From Nocardioides sp. HDW12B (GTDB lineage: Bacteria > Actinomycetota > Actinomycetes > Propionibacteriales > Nocardioidaceae): a DNA stretch of 64,000 bases. Numbering within the stretch: position 1 is the first letter of the stretch; every line of letters begins with the position of its first letter. Location: NCBI RefSeq assembly GCF_011299595.1, contig NZ_CP049867.1, positions 124,001-188,000 of the forward strand, in the 5' to 3' direction. The notes beneath the pieces are model-generated. The model was not told the origin of the DNA. It saw nothing but the letters and a program-made list of their open reading frames with translations, and made no database searches. Positions 25,883 to 34,013 of this stretch are shown one piece after another. The position numbers and the translations under genes were made by a program.

Positions 25883-26644
25883 TCACAGGAGCATCGTGAC
25901 CGCGGCCGTCGTGCCGACAAGTACGACGAGCCCGCGCAGCACGGGCGCGGGGAGACGCCGGCCGATCCGGGCGCCGATGTAGCCGCCTACCACCGACCCG
26001 GCGGCCAGCAGCGCGATGGCGGCCCAGTCGAGCTCGGCCACGACGAGGAAGATCACGCCGGCCACGACGTTGGACGCCATCACGGCGAGCGTCTTGAGCG
26101 CGTTGACGACCCGCAGCTCGATGTCGAGGCCGAGCCCCAGGACGGCCATCATCATCACGCCCGACCCGGCGCCGAAGTATCCGCCGTACACACCGGTCAG
26201 GCCGGCGAAGAAGAGCGTGACCGGTGACATCTCGGTGCGGTCGGGAGCGTCGGGGCCCAGGCGGGCGCGCACGCGCGCCGAGATCCACGGCTGGGCGCCG
26301 ACCAGCAGGCAGGTGAACAGGATCAGCCAGGGCACCACGGCCTCGAAGACGCCCGGCGGCAGCGCCAGCAGCAGGACGGCGCCGCCGACCGCGCCGACCG
26401 CGCAGGTCGCGAGGACGGCGACCGTCACGCCCGGGTGCTCGCGCAGCTCGGCGCGGTAGCCGAAGGACCCGCTCAGCCCGGCCGGCGTCATCCCGACCGT
26501 GTTCGAGGCGTTGGCGACCACCGGGGGCAGCCCGACCGCCAGCAGCACCGGGAAGCTCAGCAGCGACGCGACGCCGACGGTGGAGGTGAGCACACCGGCG
26601 CCGAGGCCGGCGAGGAGGACGGTGAGCTGTTCGAGGCCGCTCAC
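25883..26644 (-). CDS. TSUP family transporter (TauE/SafE-like)
   Basis: The 253-residue membrane protein has seven to eight helices and the internal repeat of the TauE/SafE family (VVANASNTVGMTPAGLSGSFGYR and VNALKTLAVMASNVVAGVIF). Family members export or import sulfite, sulfoacetate or organic acids. The GTG start overlaps the GntR gene's stop by 4 bp (GTGA), so it is the second gene of a GntR-TSUP pair and probably under that regulator. Confidence 0.87.
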   Translation of the reverse strand: MSGLEQLTVLLAGLGAGVLTSTVGVASLLSFPVLLAVGLPPVVANASNTVGMTPAGLSGSFGYRAELREHPGVTVAVLATCAVGAVGGAVLLLALPPGVFEAVVPWLILFTCLLVGAQPWISARVRARLGPDAPDRTEMSPVTLFFAGLTGVYGGYFGAGSGVMMMAVLGLGLDIELRVVNALKTLAVMASNVVAGVIFLVVAELDWAAIALLAAGSVVGGYIGARIGRRLPAPVLRGLVVLVGTTAAVTMLL

Positions 26645-27468
26645 GCGGGGCCGGGGGCGGCGCCGTCCGCCGGCTCGGGGCGCAGCAGCGCGACGTCGCT
26701 GACCATCGTCACGTGGTCGTGCATCGCGGTCGCCGCCGCGGACGGGTCGCCGGCCCGGATGGCCTCGGCCACGGCCCGGTGACCGGCCAGGGAGTCGCGC
26801 GGGCGCCCCGGCTGGGCCAACGACTCCAGCCGGGTCTCGCGGATCAGCTCGCTGATCTCCTCCATGAGGCGGGCCAGCAGCAGCGAGTGGGCGGCGGCGG
26901 TGACGGCGCCGTGGAAGAGCTCGTCGCCCTCCACACCGCGGCCGCCCGCCTCGACGTCGGCGGCCATGGTGGTCAGGGCGGCGTCGATGCGGGCGAGGTC
27001 CTCGTCGTTCCGCCGCTCCGCGGCCAGGGCGGCGAGCTTGGTCTCGAGCGCGTCGCGGGTGTCGATGATCTCGGGGAGCCGGTCGGCGTGGGCGCGGATG
27101 GCCTCGACGGTCCGATCGGCGGCGTCGACGTCGGGTGCCGCGCCGCTCGCGCCGTCGGTCGGCCCGCCTCCCAGCCCGGCCCCGACCCGCGTCACCACGG
27201 TGCCGTCGCCGTGGCGGACGCTGACGGCGCCGATCACCTCGAGGGCGACGAGGGCCTGGCTGAGGGTGGCGCGGCTGACGCCGAGACGGGCGGCGAGCTC
27301 GCGCTCGGGGGGCAGCCGGTCGCCGGGGGAGAGGCCGTTGTCGCTCACCCACGCCGTGATCTGGGCGGCCACCTGCTCGTAGAGCCGGGTGCGCACGAGG
27401 CGGCCCGGGAGCGACGTACCGAGGTCGCCGTTCGGCTCGGGCCGGGGCCTGCCGCTGGTCTGGCTCAT
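26641..27468 (-). CDS. GntR family regulator, FadR/FCD type
   Basis: The 275-residue protein has an N-terminal winged helix (LYEQVAAQITAWVSDNGLSPGDRLPPERELAARLGVSRATLSQAL in order) and a helical FCD domain with metal/ligand residues (DTRDALETKLAALAAER, DELFHGAVTAAAHS, HRAVAEAIRAGDPSAA). Such regulators respond to organic acids or acyl-CoA. It is divergent from the MatC-type transporter and CoA-transferase genes, which are its most likely targets, together with TSUP. Confidence 0.9.
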   Translation of the reverse strand: MSQTSGRPRPEPNGDLGTSLPGRLVRTRLYEQVAAQITAWVSDNGLSPGDRLPPERELAARLGVSRATLSQALVALEVIGAVSVRHGDGTVVTRVGAGLGGGPTDGASGAAPDVDAADRTVEAIRAHADRLPEIIDTRDALETKLAALAAERRNDEDLARIDAALTTMAADVEAGGRGVEGDELFHGAVTAAAHSLLLARLMEEISELIRETRLESLAQPGRPRDSLAGHRAVAEAIRAGDPSAAATAMHDHVTMVSDVALLRPEPADGAAPGPA

Positions 27469-27606
27469 AGCGGGAGTCTATTGACAAGAGGCCCGGTGGG
27501 CTAGAGGCTAGGCCACTGAGCCATCCACGTGAGCGGGGTCACACGCCCCGGACCGGACGGCCGATCCCCCTCGAGCGCAGCTCGAGACCGTCACGGAAGG
27601 ACCGTC

Positions 27607-28992
27607 ATGGGACCTGAATGGGTAGCCATCCTCGCGCTGGTCGCGCTCTTCGTGGTCGGCACGGTGATGCCGATCAACATGGGCGCGCTGGCGTACGTCG
27701 CCGCCTGGCTCGTCGGCATGTACGCGCTGGACCTCGACGAGAAGACCATCTTGGCCGGCATCAGCGCCGACCTCGTGCTCACGCTCATCGGCGTCACGTA
27801 CCTCTTCGCGATCGCGCGACAGAACGGCACGGTGGACCTCATCGTGCGCAAGGCGGTGGGCGCGGTCGGGGGCCGCGTCGCGCTGATCCCGTGGGTGATG
27901 TTCGCGGTGACCGCGCTCATCACCTCGATCGGCGCCGCCTCGCCGGCCGCCTGCGCGATCATCGGCCCGATCGCCCTCGGCTTCGCCGGCCGCTACCGGA
28001 TCAGCCCGCTGATGATGGGCATGATGGTCGTCCACGGCGCCCAGGCCGGCGGCTTCTCGCCGATCAGCATCTACGGCGTCATCACCAACTCCGTGATGGA
28101 GGGCGCCGGGCTCGAGCCGGCCAAGCTGACGATCTTCTTCTCCAGCCTGGTCGTCAACATCATCCTGGCCGCGGTCCTCTTCGTGGTCCTCGGCGGGCGT
28201 GACCTGATGAGCACGCGTCTCGACCCCGACGCCGACGAGGTCGGCGAGGTCGGCGAGGTCGAGCCCAGTGGACCCCACGCCGGGCCCCGTCACCGTGACC
28301 GCTCCACCGAGGCCTCCGGCACCGGCGCCACGCCCAGCACGGGCACCACGACCGGCACCACGACCGCCGTCCGTCCCGACCACGCCGGCACCAGCCGCGA
28401 GCACGCGCTCACTCTCTTCGCCTTCGTCGCGGTCGCCGCCGTCGCGCTCTACTTCGAGAAGAACATCGGCTTCACCGCCATCACTGCGGCTGTGGCGCTC
28501 TCGATGCTGTCGCCGAAGGCCTACCAGAACACCGTCAAGCAGATCGCCTGGCCGACCGTGCTGCTGGTCGCGGGCGTCAGCACCTACGCCACGATCCTCA
28601 CCACCGCGGGATCGCCGGAGTTCGTCGGCAACTGGGCCGCCGGGCTGGGAGCGGCCGCCATCGGTGCGCTGATCCTCTGCTACGTCGGCGGCGTCGTCTC
28701 GGCGTTCGCCTCCTCCACGGCGCTGCTGCCGGTGATCATCCCGATCGCCATCCCGCTGATCGCCGAGGGCGGACTGTCCGCGGGGCTCTTCGTCGCTGCG
28801 CTGGCGGTCAGCTCGACGATCGTCGACGTCTCGCCGTTCTCCACCAACGGCGCGCTGATGCTGGCCAACCGGCCCGACACCATCGGCGAGCAGACCTACT
28901 ACAAGCAGATCCTGACCTACGGCGTGATCGTCACCCTGGTCGGTCCGCTGCTCGTCTGGGCCGCTCTCGTCCTGCCGGGCTGGGGCTCGTGA
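27607..28992 (+). CDS. MatC-type dicarboxylate transporter
   Basis: The 461-residue protein has about ten helices. The N-terminal half resembles the MatC N-terminal domain (GALAYVAAWLVGMYALDLDEK, LIGVTYLFAIARQNGTVDLI, GAASPAACAIIGPIALGFAG), which is known for malonate/dicarboxylate uptake. A hydrophilic linker with GTTTGTTT lies mid-way, and the C-terminal half has ASSTALLPVIIPIAIPLIAEGG. The ATG at 27607 follows AGGACCGTC. A TTGACA at 27481 could be its -35. It overlaps the CoA-transferase gene by 4 bp. Confidence 0.85.
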   Translation: MGPEWVAILALVALFVVGTVMPINMGALAYVAAWLVGMYALDLDEKTILAGISADLVLTLIGVTYLFAIARQNGTVDLIVRKAVGAVGGRVALIPWVMFAVTALITSIGAASPAACAIIGPIALGFAGRYRISPLMMGMMVVHGAQAGGFSPISIYGVITNSVMEGAGLEPAKLTIFFSSLVVNIILAAVLFVVLGGRDLMSTRLDPDADEVGEVGEVEPSGPHAGPRHRDRSTEASGTGATPSTGTTTGTTTAVRPDHAGTSREHALTLFAFVAVAAVALYFEKNIGFTAITAAVALSMLSPKAYQNTVKQIAWPTVLLVAGVSTYATILTTAGSPEFVGNWAAGLGAAAIGALILCYVGGVVSAFASSTALLPVIIPIAIPLIAEGGLSAGLFVAALAVSSTIVDVSPFSTNGALMLANRPDTIGEQTYYKQILTYGVIVTLVGPLLVWAALVLPGWGS

Positions 28993-30236
28993 GCGCGGCG
29001 AGCGCCGGGTCCGCAGGCGCCGGGTCCGCGAGCGCCGCAGGTGCCGGTACGCCGAGCGCCGGTCCGCTGGCTGACGTCGTGGTCGTCGACCTGTCGCGGG
29101 CGCTGGCCGGACCCCACGCGACGATGATGCTGGGCGACCTCGGCGCGCGCGTCATCAAGGTCGAGACCCCCAAGGGCGGCGACGACACCCGCGGGTGGGG
29201 CCCGCCGTTCGTCGGGGAGGACGGCGACGTGTCGACGTACTTCTTGTCGACCAACAGGAACAAGCAGTCCGTCGCGCTCGACCTCAAGGACGCCGGCGAC
29301 CGCGACGTCCTGCTAGCGCTGGTGGACCGCGCCGACGTGCTGGTGGAGAACTTCCGCACCGGCGTGCTCGAGCGGCTCGGCCTCGGCATCGCCGAGCTCC
29401 AGCAGCGCAACCCGCGGCTGGTCGTGCTCTCGATCACCGGCTTCGGCCACGACGGCCCGGAGGGCGGTCGCGCGGGCTACGACCAGATCGCCCAGGGCGA
29501 GGCCGGCCTGATGTCGCTGACCGGCTCGGGACCGGACGACCCGCAGCGGGTCGGCGTACCGATCGCGGACATGCTGGCCGGGATGTACGGCGCCTACGGC
29601 GTCGTCGCCGCGCTCCACGAGCGGGACCGGACCGGGATCGGCACGGTCGTGCGGACCTCGCTGCTGGCCGCCGTGGTCGGCGTGCACACCTTCCAGGGCA
29701 CCCGGTGGACGGTCGCCGGCGAGGTCGGCAAGGCGCAGGGCAACCACCACCCGTCGATCTCGCCCTACGGGCTGTTCCACTGCCGCGACGGCGTGGTGCA
29801 GATCGCGGTGGGCAGCGAGGGGCTGTGGCTGCGGCTGTGCTCCGCCTTCGACATCGACCCGGCGACCGAGGGCATGGCCACGAACCCGCAGCGCGTCGGC
29901 AACCGGGAGGCGGTGATCGCGCTCGTGGAGGAGAAGTTCGCCACCTGGGACGCCGAGGACCTGCTCGCCCGGCTGGCCGAGGCCGGTGTGCCGGCGGGCA
30001 AGGTGCGCAGCATCGACGACGTCTACCGCTGGGAGCAGACCGCGAGCCAGGGGCTGCTGGTCGACGTCGACCACGCCACGCTGGGCACGGTCACGATCCC
30101 GGGGCCGCCGCTGCGGTTCTTCGACGGCGCCGGCACCGAGGTCACCAAGTCCGACCACGCCGCCCCGCCGCTGCTCGACGAGCACGGCGACGTCGTACGC
30201 GCCTGGGCCTCCGAGCCCGGCTCCGACCCCGCCTGA
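28989..30236 (+). CDS. CaiB/BaiF-type (class III) CoA-transferase
   Basis: The 415-residue protein matches class III CoA-transferases: VVDLSRALAGPHATMMLGDLGARVIKVETPKGGDDTRGWGPPF near the start, then GYDQIAQGEAGLMSLTG with the catalytic Asp, and PLLDEHGDVVR at the end. It moves CoA between acyl-CoA and a free acid. Translational coupling (GTGA) with the MatC-type transporter suggests activation of an imported dicarboxylate. The first 12 residues (Ala/Ser/Gly) are probably disordered. Confidence 0.9.
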   Translation: MSAASAGSAGAGSASAAGAGTPSAGPLADVVVVDLSRALAGPHATMMLGDLGARVIKVETPKGGDDTRGWGPPFVGEDGDVSTYFLSTNRNKQSVALDLKDAGDRDVLLALVDRADVLVENFRTGVLERLGLGIAELQQRNPRLVVLSITGFGHDGPEGGRAGYDQIAQGEAGLMSLTGSGPDDPQRVGVPIADMLAGMYGAYGVVAALHERDRTGIGTVVRTSLLAAVVGVHTFQGTRWTVAGEVGKAQGNHHPSISPYGLFHCRDGVVQIAVGSEGLWLRLCSAFDIDPATEGMATNPQRVGNREAVIALVEEKFATWDAEDLLARLAEAGVPAGKVRSIDDVYRWEQTASQGLLVDVDHATLGTVTIPGPPLRFFDGAGTEVTKSDHAAPPLLDEHGDVVRAWASEPGSDPA

Positions 30237-30248
30237 CGCGCGCCGAGC

Positions 30249-30331
30249 GCACATGTCGTTCAACTGAACGTTCAGAACCCCCGCCACGTGCTGTGACGGG
30301 GGTTCTGAACGTTCAGTTGAACGGAATGTGC
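30249..30331. repeat. long intergenic inverted repeat, 35-bp arms (family with 25796)
   Basis: Arms 30249-30283 and 30297-30331 pair over 35 bp with two adjacent mismatches and a 13-nt spacer. The arm is GCACATGTCGTTCAACTGAA then CGTTCAGAACCCCCG. It lies between the convergent CoA-transferase gene and the DUF membrane gene and closely follows the plan of the 25796 copy. Confidence 0.92.
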
Positions 30332-30359
30332 AGGGTGACGCCGCTCGGGCGCCCCGGGG

Positions 30360-31067
30360 TCAGCGGGGGAGACCGGTGCGGTCGACCTTGCGGTGGAAGC
30401 GCATGCCGGCCAGGCCACCGACGATGGCGCCGAGGAGGCTCGCGGCGACGAGCACGGCGGCGGCGATGGCCCCGCCCTGGGTCAGCTCGCCCTCGCTGAT
30501 CGGGATCCGCGGGAAGGTGTTGAGGTCGGCGAAGATGTCGTACTGGTCGCCGGCGACGAGGCCGAGGACCGCGACGAGCGCGGCGACCACGAGGGCCCAC
30601 AGCCACACCGCGATGCCCTGCTTGATGCCGTTGAAGCGGGCCATGCGGCCGGCGACGTACCCGCCGCAGTAGTAGGCGAGGAAGACGACCAGCGCGAGCA
30701 CGATGCCGCTGACCAGGCCGATGGTCTCGACGCTGGCCGAGCCGGCGGCGTCCGCGGCCTCGCTGGCGTCGGTGCCGCTCGCGAGCCCGACGCCCGCGCC
30801 GGCGGCGGCCAGCAGCGCGGTCAGCAGGACCGCGACGCCGGCGGCGGTGAGGAAGCCGAAGAACGCGGAGCCGATCTTGACGCCGCCGTGCTCCTCCTTC
30901 TGACGGGCGAGGACGCTGCGGCGGTCCAGCGCGGGCTCCTCGACGGCCGCGTGGTGGCCGGTCGGGGTGCCGTGCGTGGGGTGGGTCTGGGTGTCGCGCA
31001 CCGGGGGCTGGTCGGTCCGGGTCTGCTCGGGGTGAGTGCCGCGGTCGGACGGTGTGGACGTGCTCAT
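30360..31067 (-). CDS. conserved membrane protein of unknown function
   Basis: The 235-residue product has a hydrophilic N-terminus rich in Thr, His and Pro (residues 1-55), then four membrane helices (SAFFGFLTAAGVAVLLTALL, VSGIVLALVVFLAYYCGGYVAG, a WLWALVVAALVAVLGLV and AAAVLVAASLLGAIVGGLAG). GGYVAGRMARFNGIKQG between helices two and three resembles actinobacterial YrzE/TIGR04086-like proteins. No catalytic motif is seen. It may share a transcript direction with, but is separated by a strong hairpin from, the efflux pump gene. Confidence 0.75.
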   Translation of the reverse strand: MSTSTPSDRGTHPEQTRTDQPPVRDTQTHPTHGTPTGHHAAVEEPALDRRSVLARQKEEHGGVKIGSAFFGFLTAAGVAVLLTALLAAAGAGVGLASGTDASEAADAAGSASVETIGLVSGIVLALVVFLAYYCGGYVAGRMARFNGIKQGIAVWLWALVVAALVAVLGLVAGDQYDIFADLNTFPRIPISEGELTQGGAIAAAVLVAASLLGAIVGGLAGMRFHRKVDRTGLPR

Positions 31068-31160
31068 GTGTGTCTCCTGGGGTTCTTGGTACTTCCAGGA
31101 TCACCGTCCGGCGGCGGTTTCAACCCTCCCGTACGCCCTTTCGTCGCGGGCGTGCCGAAG

Positions 31161-31187
31161 GGTGGCGGCGCGCTCCGCGCCGCCACC
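31161..31187 (-). terminator. strong GC hairpin after the efflux pump gene
   Basis: GGTGGCGGCGCG pairs perfectly with CGCGCCGCCACC over 12 bp around a CTC loop. It follows the stop of the minus-strand MFS gene. No T tract is visible. Confidence 0.65.
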
Positions 31188-31196
31188 TCCGCGGTC

Positions 31197-32735
31197 TCAG
31201 GCGGCGACGACCGCCCCGTCGGCCGGCACGTCGTCCTTGCGCGCCGTGACCAGGGTGATCGCGGTGACGAGCGCCAGGGCGAGCAGGATGCCGCCCCAGA
31301 AGAACGCCACGTGGTAGCCGCTGATGAAGGCCTCCGGCGCCAGCCGCTGCGCGTCGGCCGCGCTGCGCACGTTGTCGGCGAAGTACGACGTGACCGCGCC
31401 GGCGAACAGCGTGTTGAGCAACGCCGTGCCCAGCGAGCCGCCGATCTGCTGCGAGGTGTTGAGGACGGCGCTGGCCACGCCGGCGTCGTGCTCGCCCACG
31501 TCGAGCAGCGCCAGGCTCGAGGCCGGCACGAACACGCACGCCATCCCGATGCTGAGCAGCAGCTCGGCGGGGAGCACGTGCGACCAGTAGGCCGTGTCGG
31601 ACCCGATCTGGGTCAGCAGCATCATGCCGGCCGTGGCGAGCGTGAGCCCGGCGACCATGAGCGGCTTCGGCCCCAGCTTGGGCAGCAGGTTCGCCACCAG
31701 GCCGGCGGTGAGGATGATGCCGGCACTGAACGGCAGGAACGCGAAGCCGGCCTTGAGCGGGCTGTAGCCGAGGTTCAGCTGGAGGTAGTAGGTCAGGAAC
31801 AGGAACATCGCGAAGAGCCCGGCGCCGACGAGGGTGAAGATCAGGTACGCCGCGCCGCGGTTGCGGTGCAGCACGATGCGCAGCGGCAGCATGGGGTTGG
31901 CCGCGCGACGCTCCCACCACACGAAGGCGACGAGGAGCAGGACGGCCGCACCGAGCCAGGTCAGCGTGGACGGGTCGCCCCAGCCCTGGACCGCGGTGTC
32001 GCTCGGGTCGTCGGGGTTGGCCGCCTTGGCGGCCTCGGTGAAGCCGAACACCAGCGCGAACAGGCCGCTGGTCGCCAGGAGCACGCCCGGCACGTCGTAC
32101 CGGGTGTCGCCGTGGGCCTTGCTCTCCTTGACCAGCGGGACGGCGAGCGCGGCGACGAGCAGCGCGACGGGGACGTTCACGCCGAGGCACCAGCGCCAGG
32201 AGGTGAACTCGGTGAGCACACCGCCGACGATGAGGCCGATGGCGGCACCGCCGCCGGAGAGGGCGCCGAAGACGGCGAACGCCTTGGCCCGCTCCTTGGG
32301 CTCGGTGAAGGTGACCGTGATGAGCGCCAGCGCCGAGGGGGCGAGCAGCGCGGCGAAGGCGCCCTGGAGGGCGCGGGCCGCGAACAGCAGCTCCTGGTTG
32401 GCGGCGATGCCGCCCAGCGCCGAGGCGGCGGCGAAGCCGGCCAGCCCGACGAGGAAGGTGCGCTTGCGTCCCACGTAGTCGGCGATGCGGCCGCCGAGCA
32501 GCAGCAGGGCGCCGAAGGCGAGGGTGTACGCCGTGACGACCCACTGGCGGTCGGCGTTGCTGATGCCGAGGTCCGCCTGGGCGCTGGGCAGCGCGATGTT
32601 CACGATGGAGGCGTCGAGCACGATCATCAGCTGGGAGGCGGCCAGCACGGCCAGCGCCCACCAGCGGCGCGGGTCCGGCTCGGTCGGTGCGGCGCCGTCG
32701 GCCGGCGGGCGTGAAGTCTGGGCGGAGTCGGTCAC
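31197..32735 (-). CDS. DHA2-type MFS drug efflux transporter
   Basis: The 512-residue protein has about 14 helices with MFS motif A (GGRIADYVGRKRTFLVGL), a first helix LDASIVNIALPSAQADLG and motif C-like GGGAAIGLIVGGVL, all typical of the DHA2 (EmrB/QacA) family. It probably exports drugs or toxic metabolites by proton antiport. The GTG at 32735 overlaps the stop of a short leader reading frame (GTGA), so its translation is coupled to that leader. A hairpin at 31161 ends the transcript. Confidence 0.9.
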   Translation of the reverse strand: MTDSAQTSRPPADGAAPTEPDPRRWWALAVLAASQLMIVLDASIVNIALPSAQADLGISNADRQWVVTAYTLAFGALLLLGGRIADYVGRKRTFLVGLAGFAAASALGGIAANQELLFAARALQGAFAALLAPSALALITVTFTEPKERAKAFAVFGALSGGGAAIGLIVGGVLTEFTSWRWCLGVNVPVALLVAALAVPLVKESKAHGDTRYDVPGVLLATSGLFALVFGFTEAAKAANPDDPSDTAVQGWGDPSTLTWLGAAVLLLVAFVWWERRAANPMLPLRIVLHRNRGAAYLIFTLVGAGLFAMFLFLTYYLQLNLGYSPLKAGFAFLPFSAGIILTAGLVANLLPKLGPKPLMVAGLTLATAGMMLLTQIGSDTAYWSHVLPAELLLSIGMACVFVPASSLALLDVGEHDAGVASAVLNTSQQIGGSLGTALLNTLFAGAVTSYFADNVRSAADAQRLAPEAFISGYHVAFFWGGILLALALVTAITLVTARKDDVPADGAVVAA

Positions 32736-32830
32736 GGGGATCCTGTTCGAGAAGGTGGCACGGGTGTCCGTGGAGGTCGCAGGTCGGTCGTGGGTCGGCC
32801 CGCGGGTGGCGCGTGTCCACGCTGCCTCAC
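32732..32830 (-). CDS. Pro/Arg-rich leader peptide (32 aa) overlapping the efflux pump start
   Basis: A GTG at 32830 lies 8 nt after a perfect AGGAGG and opens a 32-codon frame ending in a TGA that overlaps the MFS start codon. The peptide is MRQRGHAPPAGRPTTDLRPP followed by a similar Pro/Arg-rich tail with PVPPSR. It has nine or more prolines, several as PP pairs that slow ribosomes, and it uses CGA, CCA, CCT, TCT, ACA and AGG codons that are rare at this GC. It may be a translation-attenuation leader controlling the pump. Its expression is not proven. Confidence 0.6.
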   Translation of the reverse strand: MRQRGHAPPAGRPTTDLRPPRTPVPPSRTGSP

Positions 32831-32847
32831 GATGACGACCTCCTCGT

Positions 32848-32873
32848 GAACACCCGGTCACGTTCGTGTGTTC
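32848..32873. promoter_or_regulatory. GAACAC/GTGTTC inverted repeat before the leader
   Basis: GAACAC (32848-32853) and GTGTTC (32868-32873) form a 6-bp inverted repeat with a 14-nt spacer directly upstream of the AGGAGG of the leader peptide. It could be an operator for the efflux pump transcript. Confidence 0.35.
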
Positions 32874-32897
32874 CGCGAACCTGCCCCTTGTTTTCTC

Positions 32898-32920
32898 GCG
32901 AAGCGTCACGTGACGCCTCG
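32898..32920. repeat. GCGAAGCGTCAC/GTGACGCCTCG palindrome
   Basis: The 23-bp element is made of one half-unit of the 22-bp repeat family and its near-complement, with a single mismatch. It stands after the stop of the minus-strand dioxygenase gene, so it could act as its terminator. Confidence 0.6.
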
Positions 32921-32937
32921 GCCAGGGGGCTGGGGGT

Positions 32938-33855
32938 TCAGACGGGGACGGTGAGCCGGGCGGTCCAGCCGGCGGCGACGGAGCCGGACATGCGCGCCAT
33001 CTGGAGGCGGTAGCCGTCGGAGAAGACCATGTCGGAGTCCAGCGACACCCGCGCCAGGTTCTCCGGGCTGCCGGCGTAGCGCGCGTCGGCGTACACCTCG
33101 CTGCTGACGTCCTCGGGCAGCGCGATCTGCGAGGTGCGCATCTTGGCGCTCGCGTTCGTCGCCTCGTCCAACGACGGGTAGACCTCGAAGTGGATGTGCG
33201 GCCAGCGGCCGTCGTAGCAGGCCGGGAAGACGCTGGTGAAGCGCACCTTGCCGTCGGCGTCGGCCTCCTGCACGCCGCGCAGGTAGTTCTCCTCGACGAT
33301 CTCGTCGTCGTAGAGCGAGTAGCGCCCGGCCGCGTCGCAGTGCCACAGGTAGACCGCGGCCCCGGCGTACGGCGTGCTGGTGTCACCGTCGACGTCGAGG
33401 ACCGTCAGGTCGATGGTCAGGGGTACGCCGTCCGCGACCCCGTCGGCGTCACCGAAGCTGCTCGTGATGTCGCTGCGCACGACCCCGCTCTCCGACAGCA
33501 CGTTGACCCCGTTGGACCCGTCGCCGGGGTAGGGGCCGGCCGTCTCCTCGGGGATCTCGCCCGCCGCGACCTCGACCGACGACTCCGCCCCGCCCCCGGG
33601 CGGACCGTCCGGCGGTGCGCCGCCCGGGCCACGACCGGACGAGCCGGTGGCAGCGTCGCCGCACGCGGCCAGCGCCAGCGAGCCGCCGACGCCCAGCCCG
33701 ACGAGGCCGAGGGCGCGACGACGTGACAGCAGCCGCGGCAGGTCGTGGTCGAGCCCCCGGTCGTGCTCGTGGTCGTCGTGGACGTCGGCGGCGGGGCCGG
33801 CCGCGGGGGTCGCGGGGGTCGCGGGGGTCGCGGGGGAGGAGGTGAAGGGGCGCAC
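32938..33855 (-). CDS. intradiol ring-cleavage dioxygenase-like protein, Tat/lipoprotein
   Basis: The 305-residue product has a Tat motif (SRRRALGLVGLGVGGSLALAAC) with a lipobox-like Cys, so it is likely exported. The intradiol dioxygenase domain carries IPEETAGPYPGDGSNG, YLWHCDAAGRYSLYD and the Fe-binding RWPHIHFEVYPS, giving the Tyr/His ligands of the family. Exported members are annotated as dioxygenase-like; the substrate is not known. The GTG at 33855 is chosen because the region upstream of it is not conserved-looking, and the ATP repeats (ATPATPATP) follow it. Confidence 0.8.
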   Translation of the reverse strand: MRPFTSSPATPATPATPAAGPAADVHDDHEHDRGLDHDLPRLLSRRRALGLVGLGVGGSLALAACGDAATGSSGRGPGGAPPDGPPGGGAESSVEVAAGEIPEETAGPYPGDGSNGVNVLSESGVVRSDITSSFGDADGVADGVPLTIDLTVLDVDGDTSTPYAGAAVYLWHCDAAGRYSLYDDEIVEENYLRGVQEADADGKVRFTSVFPACYDGRWPHIHFEVYPSLDEATNASAKMRTSQIALPEDVSSEVYADARYAGSPENLARVSLDSDMVFSDGYRLQMARMSGSVAAGWTARLTVPV

Positions 33856-34013
33856 GGGCTGGCCTCTCGGGTCGGTCGTGGAGGGTGGGTCCTGCTCGAC
33901 GCTAGGAGCCGGTCCTGGGAGCGACCTGTGCGTCGGCTGGGACCTGGCCGAGCACAGGATCCTCACAGGAGCAGCACAGGCCGGAGTCGGTTCCGTGCGG
34001 CAGGGTGAGTGCC

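Noticed and set aside
27481-27510. FadR-type operator between the GntR and MatC genes
   Set aside because: GGCTAGAGGCTAGG repeats are visible, but no clear TGGT/ACCA-type palindrome. I kept only the possible -35 (TTGACA) as a note.
30393-32714. A 773-codon plus-strand frame
   Set aside because: It covers the membrane protein and the DHA2 pump in antisense. The pump's motifs are clear on the minus strand.
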